Source: JAPLDP01 sp964628285 (GTDB lineage: Bacteria > Bacteroidota > Bacteroidia > Bacteroidales > JAGONC01). From it: a stretch of DNA of 8,957 nt. Positions 6,700 to 8,957 of this stretch are shown here, piece after piece. The notes beneath the pieces are model-generated. The model ran no database searches. It worked only from the letters and a program-made list of their open reading frames with translations, and was not told the DNA's origin. The DNA lies in the NCBI GenBank assembly GCA_964628285.1, contig CAZVNP010000081.1, forward strand, positions 1 to 8,957. Reading direction: 5' to 3'. Both the position numbers and the translations under genes were made by a program. Position 1 is the first letter of the stretch. Each line of letters opens with the position of its first letter.

Positions 6700-7954
6700 A
6701 TGAAAGTAAAAGAGCGTGTAGTTGGGGACAGTGTAGCACAGGAGAAAGCGGTTTGGCAAGAAGATATCTGGCAGGGCATCAGCACGTTGATAAAAGCAAG
6801 GCTAAAGTGATTTATAGAGAACCTGCTTAAAGAAGAAGTAGTCCGGAATATCGGGGCAAGCAAGTACCAGCGGAGGAAGAGTAGGAAAGGCTATCGTAAC
6901 GGTAAATATGAACAGTCACTGTTGACCCGATACGGGATGATAGATGACCTTAACATTCCCCGAATAAGAGACGGGGGGATAGAATTCCGGCTCTTTGAAA
7001 AGTATCAACGGCGGCAGTACGAGGTAGATGCGGCGATAGGCCGGCTGTTTCTACTGGGCGTGAGTACCAGGAAGTTGAAAAACTTCACCCGTGAGTTTCT
7101 CGGAGCAGAGATATCTGCTACTACGATAAGCAAGACAACCGAGACGATGGAAAAAGAGATGGAGATATTCCAGCAGGCGGAGATATCAGACGAGGCGGAA
7201 TTTCTTTTTCTGCACGGATGGTACACAAGGTACGGAAAATCGGGGTGGAAAAGAAGTCCATCCTTGCAGCATTGGTTATCTATAAAGACGGCCGGAAGTA
7301 GTTGGTTGGGTTCCAGATAGCCGAGAGTGAAACGGTTAATGTCTGGCGTGGATTCCTTGTCAGTCTGAAAAGCCGGGGATTAACTGGAAAGAACCTCAAA
7401 CTTATTACCGTGGACGGAAACCCGGCACTGCTTACCGCAATGGACGAGATATATCCGTTTGCCAAGGTGCAGAGATGCATTGCCCACAAGATGAGGAACG
7501 TGGTTGCAAAACTAAAGCGGAGTCAGCGGGCAAGTTGCGGAGCGCAGGCCAAGTTAATCTTCGCCGCTCCCAGCAGAACCGAGGCTATCCGCAGGTTTAA
7601 GGAGTGGAAGGCGAAGTGGCAGATTGAGGCAGAGCGTGCCACCAGATGCATGGAGAAGAACCTACACGATTGTCTGAGGTTTTACGATTTCCCTGAGAGT
7701 ATGTGAAAACCATACGTACTACCAACATCCTGGAGCGAAGTATCAGGGAGGTGCGCCGCCGCACCAAGCCTATAGGCGGGGTTTTCACTAATGAAAGAAG
7801 TTGCAACCGGATTATCTGCGGGATTACCCAGTACCTCAATGAAAACTGGGCAGAGAAAAACAGGAACACCCAAAATGAATTTACACCAAATTCTTACCTT
7901 ATCGATATGAACATCCGGTATCATCATTTGCTTCCATTATTGACAAACGCATAA
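6700..7954 (+). pseudogene. IS256-family (mutator-type) transposase, multiply inactivated
   Basis: About 418 codons in total, the length of a normal IS256-family transposase, but spread over three frames. In order: MKVKERVVGDS to ARLK, an in-frame TGA (6808-6810), FIENLLKEEV with RKGYRNGKYEQSLLTRYG and FEKYQRRQ, GVSTRKLKNF, and a one-base loss after WYT near 7225-7230. A second frame then reads VRKIGVEKKSILAALVIYKDGRK, an in-frame TAG (7299-7301), LVGFQIAESE, VDGNPALL, QRCIAHKMRN and LRFYDFPESM. After a one-base loss near 7704-7706, the third frame reads IRTTNILERSIREVRRRTK. The second acidic residue (D, codon 7413-7415) and the Glu (7733-7735) of the DDE triad are present. The first Asp, expected in 'DGWYT', is His (codon 7213-7215). 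No full-length or active enzyme can be made. Confidence 0.93.
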
Positions 7955-7957
7955 GTA

Positions 7958-7993
7958 ATGTCCTGTAATCTATGGAGGACATGGAGTAGGACA
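7958..7993. repeat. TGTCCT repeats and short hairpin beyond the transposase
   Basis: ATGTCCT (7958-7964) and AGGACAT (7976-7982) form a 7-base inverted repeat with an 11-base loop. A further AGGACA follows at 7988-7993. No T-run follows, so it does not look like a terminator. It may be part of the right end of the insertion sequence. Confidence 0.5.
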
Positions 7994-8011
7994 ATATTTA
8001 TGTGAGTATCA

Positions 8012-8368
8012 ATAGGATGCATAGCGGTGAAAAGAATGGTTTCTATTACGAAGTACGGTGATGTAATGCCGTGCCCCTATATCCACGTTTCACTGGGTAA
8101 TTTTTTTGAAGAACCTTTGAAGGCGATTATAGAAAGAGGGTTGAGAATAAAATATTTCGGGGAATATGTTGATACCTGCCTTGTAGCGGAGGACCGGAAT
8201 TTCATTGATAAGTATATCGTTAAAAGAATATATGGCAAACTTCCCCCCGTACCTCTTTGTGAAGTATTTTCCAATGAGGATTTTATCAAATAATGGGTAG
8301 AGAAAATCTTCAACTCTTTAAATCCGGAACTGAGGCAAATACTGGGTTATTATGGTATACCAAAATAA
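8012..8368 (+). pseudogene. C-terminal SPASM-domain remnant of a second radical SAM protein
   Basis: The frame reads GCIAVKRMVSI, then TKYGDVMPCPYIHVSLGN, EEPLKAI, and a tail with CLVAEDRNFIDKYI and VPLCEVF. The pattern 'GC-x-A ... YGDVxPCPxxxxSxGNxxEEPLxxI' is typical of SPASM domains that follow radical SAM cores. The core with CxxxCxxC is absent, because upstream sequence is insertion sequence. The longest open part from a start codon is 8027-8293 (GTG, 88 residues). After its TAA (8291-8293) the same frame continues as WVEKIFNSLNPELRQILGYY to TAA at 8366-8368, which looks coding, so the TAA may itself be a mutation. The intact gene in this window (2545-3744) shares the layout but little sequence, so this is a different family member. 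Confidence 0.7.
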
Positions 8369-8390
8369 TTGGTGGTAAAATGGTTCTATC

Positions 8391-8690
8391 ATGAAAAAGG
8401 CGGTTATAACAGGAATAACCGGGCAGGACGGGTCCTATCTGGCTGAGTTTTTGCTGTTCAAGGGGTATGAGGTACACGGTATAATACGCAGGGCAAGTTC
8501 TTTCAATACCCAGAGGATAGACCATATTTATGTTGCCCCGCATAAAGCTAGAGCAAAATTATTTCTTCATTACGGGGATCTTGCCGATTCATCACAGATT
8601 ACAAATCTTGTTTACAACATTGAGCCGGATGAAATTTACCACCCCGGCGCGCAAAGCCACGTGAGAGTGAGTTTTGACATTAAAGAATAG
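8391..8690 (+). pseudogene. gmd: N-terminal fragment of GDP-mannose 4,6-dehydratase
   Basis: A 99-residue ORF that matches the start of Gmd closely: GITGQDG (8-14) as the NADP-binding glycine motif, EFLLFKGYEVHGIIRR (19-34) with the RR pair, SSFNTQRIDH, LFLHYGDLADSS (57-68) and QSHVRVSF (88-95). Gmd is normally about 340-370 residues and makes GDP-4-keto-6-deoxymannose, the precursor of GDP-fucose and related sugars. Here a TAG follows DIKE where the family continues with 'PEYTAD', and only 28 bases separate it from the next gene. The catalytic Tyr-x-x-x-Lys region is therefore gone. 'YHPGAQSH' has Pro where Leu is usual. The product could fold partly at best and would be inactive. No good Shine-Dalgarno is seen; GGTGG lies 15 bases upstream. 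Confidence 0.88.
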
Positions 8691-8718
8691 CTTTATGCTG
8701 GAGTAAGATTACAATTTG

Positions 8719-8957
8719 ATGGAAAAAAAATCCAGGATTTACGTTGCGGGACACAAAGGACTCGTGGGCAATGCGGTACTGCAAAAACTGCAACGGCAGA
8801 ATTATTCAAATATAATAGCAAGAACACGGGAGCAGGTTGACCTGAAGGAGCAGAATGAAGCAAGAAGGTTTTTTGAAAAGGAAAAGCCGGAATACGTGTT
8901 CCTGTGCGCTGCAAAGGTGGGGGGGATACTTGCAAACGCTTCCTATCCCGCGCAGTT
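8719..8957 (+). CDS. fcl: GDP-L-fucose synthase, N-terminal part (runs off the window)
   Basis: An open frame from ATG 8719 to the right edge, 79 full codons. It starts MEKKSRIYVAGHKGLVGNAV, with the dinucleotide-binding G11-x2-G14-x2-G17 motif of extended short-chain dehydrogenases, then TREQVDLKEQ (36-45), FFEKEKPEYVFLCAAKVGGI (51-70) and ANASYPAQ. The 'RTxxxxDL ... PDYVFLAAAKVGGIxANxxxP' series is characteristic of GDP-4-keto-6-deoxymannose 3,5-epimerase/4-reductase (Fcl, WcaG). The enzyme makes GDP-L-fucose in the cytoplasm from the product of Gmd. The catalytic Ser-Tyr-Lys residues lie beyond the window. It follows the truncated gmd by 28 bases, with a GGAG about 15 bases upstream. Whether the rest of the gene is intact cannot be seen. 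Confidence 0.9.
   Translation, partial: MEKKSRIYVAGHKGLVGNAVLQKLQRQNYSNIIARTREQVDLKEQNEARRFFEKEKPEYVFLCAAKVGGILANASYPAQ

Larger units (their letters stand above)
6631..6701. repeat. Nested inverted repeat at the IS left end
   Basis: Outer arms ATAAGGATGTTCC (6631-6643) and GGAACATCCTTAT (6689-6701) are perfect 13-base reverse complements. Inside them is a perfect 11-base hairpin, TCTCAGTGGGA (6649-6659) and TCCCACTGAGA (6663-6673), with a TGT loop. The nonamer GGATGTTCC occurs twice directly (6635-6643, 6657-6665) and once inverted (6689-6697). The outer right arm covers the last two bases of the transposase Shine-Dalgarno and the first two bases of its ATG. Confidence 0.9.
6631..7993 (+). 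mobile_element. Degenerate IS256-family insertion sequence
   Basis: The element consists of a single IS256 (mutator)-type transposase pseudogene with repeat-rich flanks. The left boundary is placed where kinase homology stops and a 13-base inverted repeat begins (6631). The right boundary is less certain, between the transposase stop at 7954 and the start of SPASM homology at about 8012; 7993 is the end of a cluster of TGTCCT repeats. I could not find a clean pair of terminal inverted repeats or a target-site duplication. The flanking sequences belong to unrelated genes in opposite orientations, so the insertion was followed by a deletion or recombination. Confidence 0.8.

Noticed and set aside
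6577..6759. 60-residue minus-strand ORF crossing the kinase/IS boundary
   Set aside because: It runs across the junction of two unrelated elements, in a frame different from the kinase homology, and has no family resemblance.
6808..6810. TGA in the transposase as selenocysteine or as a reassigned codon
   Set aside because: TGA is used as a normal stop for the methyltransferase gene in this window, the position is not one where Sec is known, and the gene has other inactivating lesions.
7225..7706. Programmed frameshifting in the transposase
   Set aside because: The two shifts are accompanied by two nonsense codons and a lost catalytic Asp, there is no convincing slippery heptamer, and IS256-family transposases are normally a single frame.
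7597..7927. Minus-strand ORFs of 80-90 residues opposite the transposase
   Set aside because: They are antisense to well-recognised transposase motifs (FYDFPE, IRTTN, RRRTK) and have no support of their own.
7958..7982. Terminator after the transposase
   Set aside because: The stem is only 7 bases with an 11-base loop, and there is no T-run on either side.

Overview
The window is a piece of a surface-polysaccharide (LPS or exopolysaccharide) biosynthesis region from a bacterium that is probably Gram-negative. Moderate to low GC, heptose-7-phosphate genes, a Wzx-type flippase, GDP-fucose genes and a 'mutator' (IS256-family) transposase fit an environmental Gram-negative such as a planctomycete, an omnitrophote or a deltaproteobacterium. 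The lineage cannot be fixed from these data.

The left and centre (336-6630) form one leftward gene block, read on the minus strand in this order: a broken heptose-phosphate kinase (hddA-like), gmhA (sedoheptulose-7-phosphate isomerase), a polysaccharide flippase, a radical SAM/SPASM protein, a GT4 glycosyltransferase and a SAM-dependent methyltransferase. Genes are packed with gaps of 0-47 bases or short overlaps, so they look like one operon. GmhA would supply an activated-heptose precursor, the glycosyltransferase and methyltransferase would build and decorate the glycan, and the flippase would export the lipid-linked unit. The role of the radical SAM enzyme is unknown.

A degenerate IS256-family element (about 6631 to 7955-8012) caps the operon. 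Its rightward transposase carries two in-frame stops, two frameshifts and a substituted catalytic Asp. A nested inverted repeat at its left end overlaps the transposase ribosome binding site. Read leftward, the same repeat looks like an intrinsic terminator facing the gmhA operon. The missing N-terminal third of hddA is not on the other side of the element, so the junction is a rearrangement and not a simple insertion.

The right part (8012-8957) reads rightward: the C-terminal remnant of a second radical SAM/SPASM protein, an N-terminal remnant of GDP-mannose 4,6-dehydratase (gmd), and the intact start of GDP-L-fucose synthase (fcl), which runs off the window. The left edge (1-95) may hold the tail of a rightward glycosidase-like gene. 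Decay is concentrated between 6.4 and 8.7 kb, while the five genes to the left look intact. I found no CRISPR array, tRNA or rRNA, and no convincing new defence or other novel system. The most notable points are the IS end structure, the rearranged junction and the unexplained radical SAM gene.
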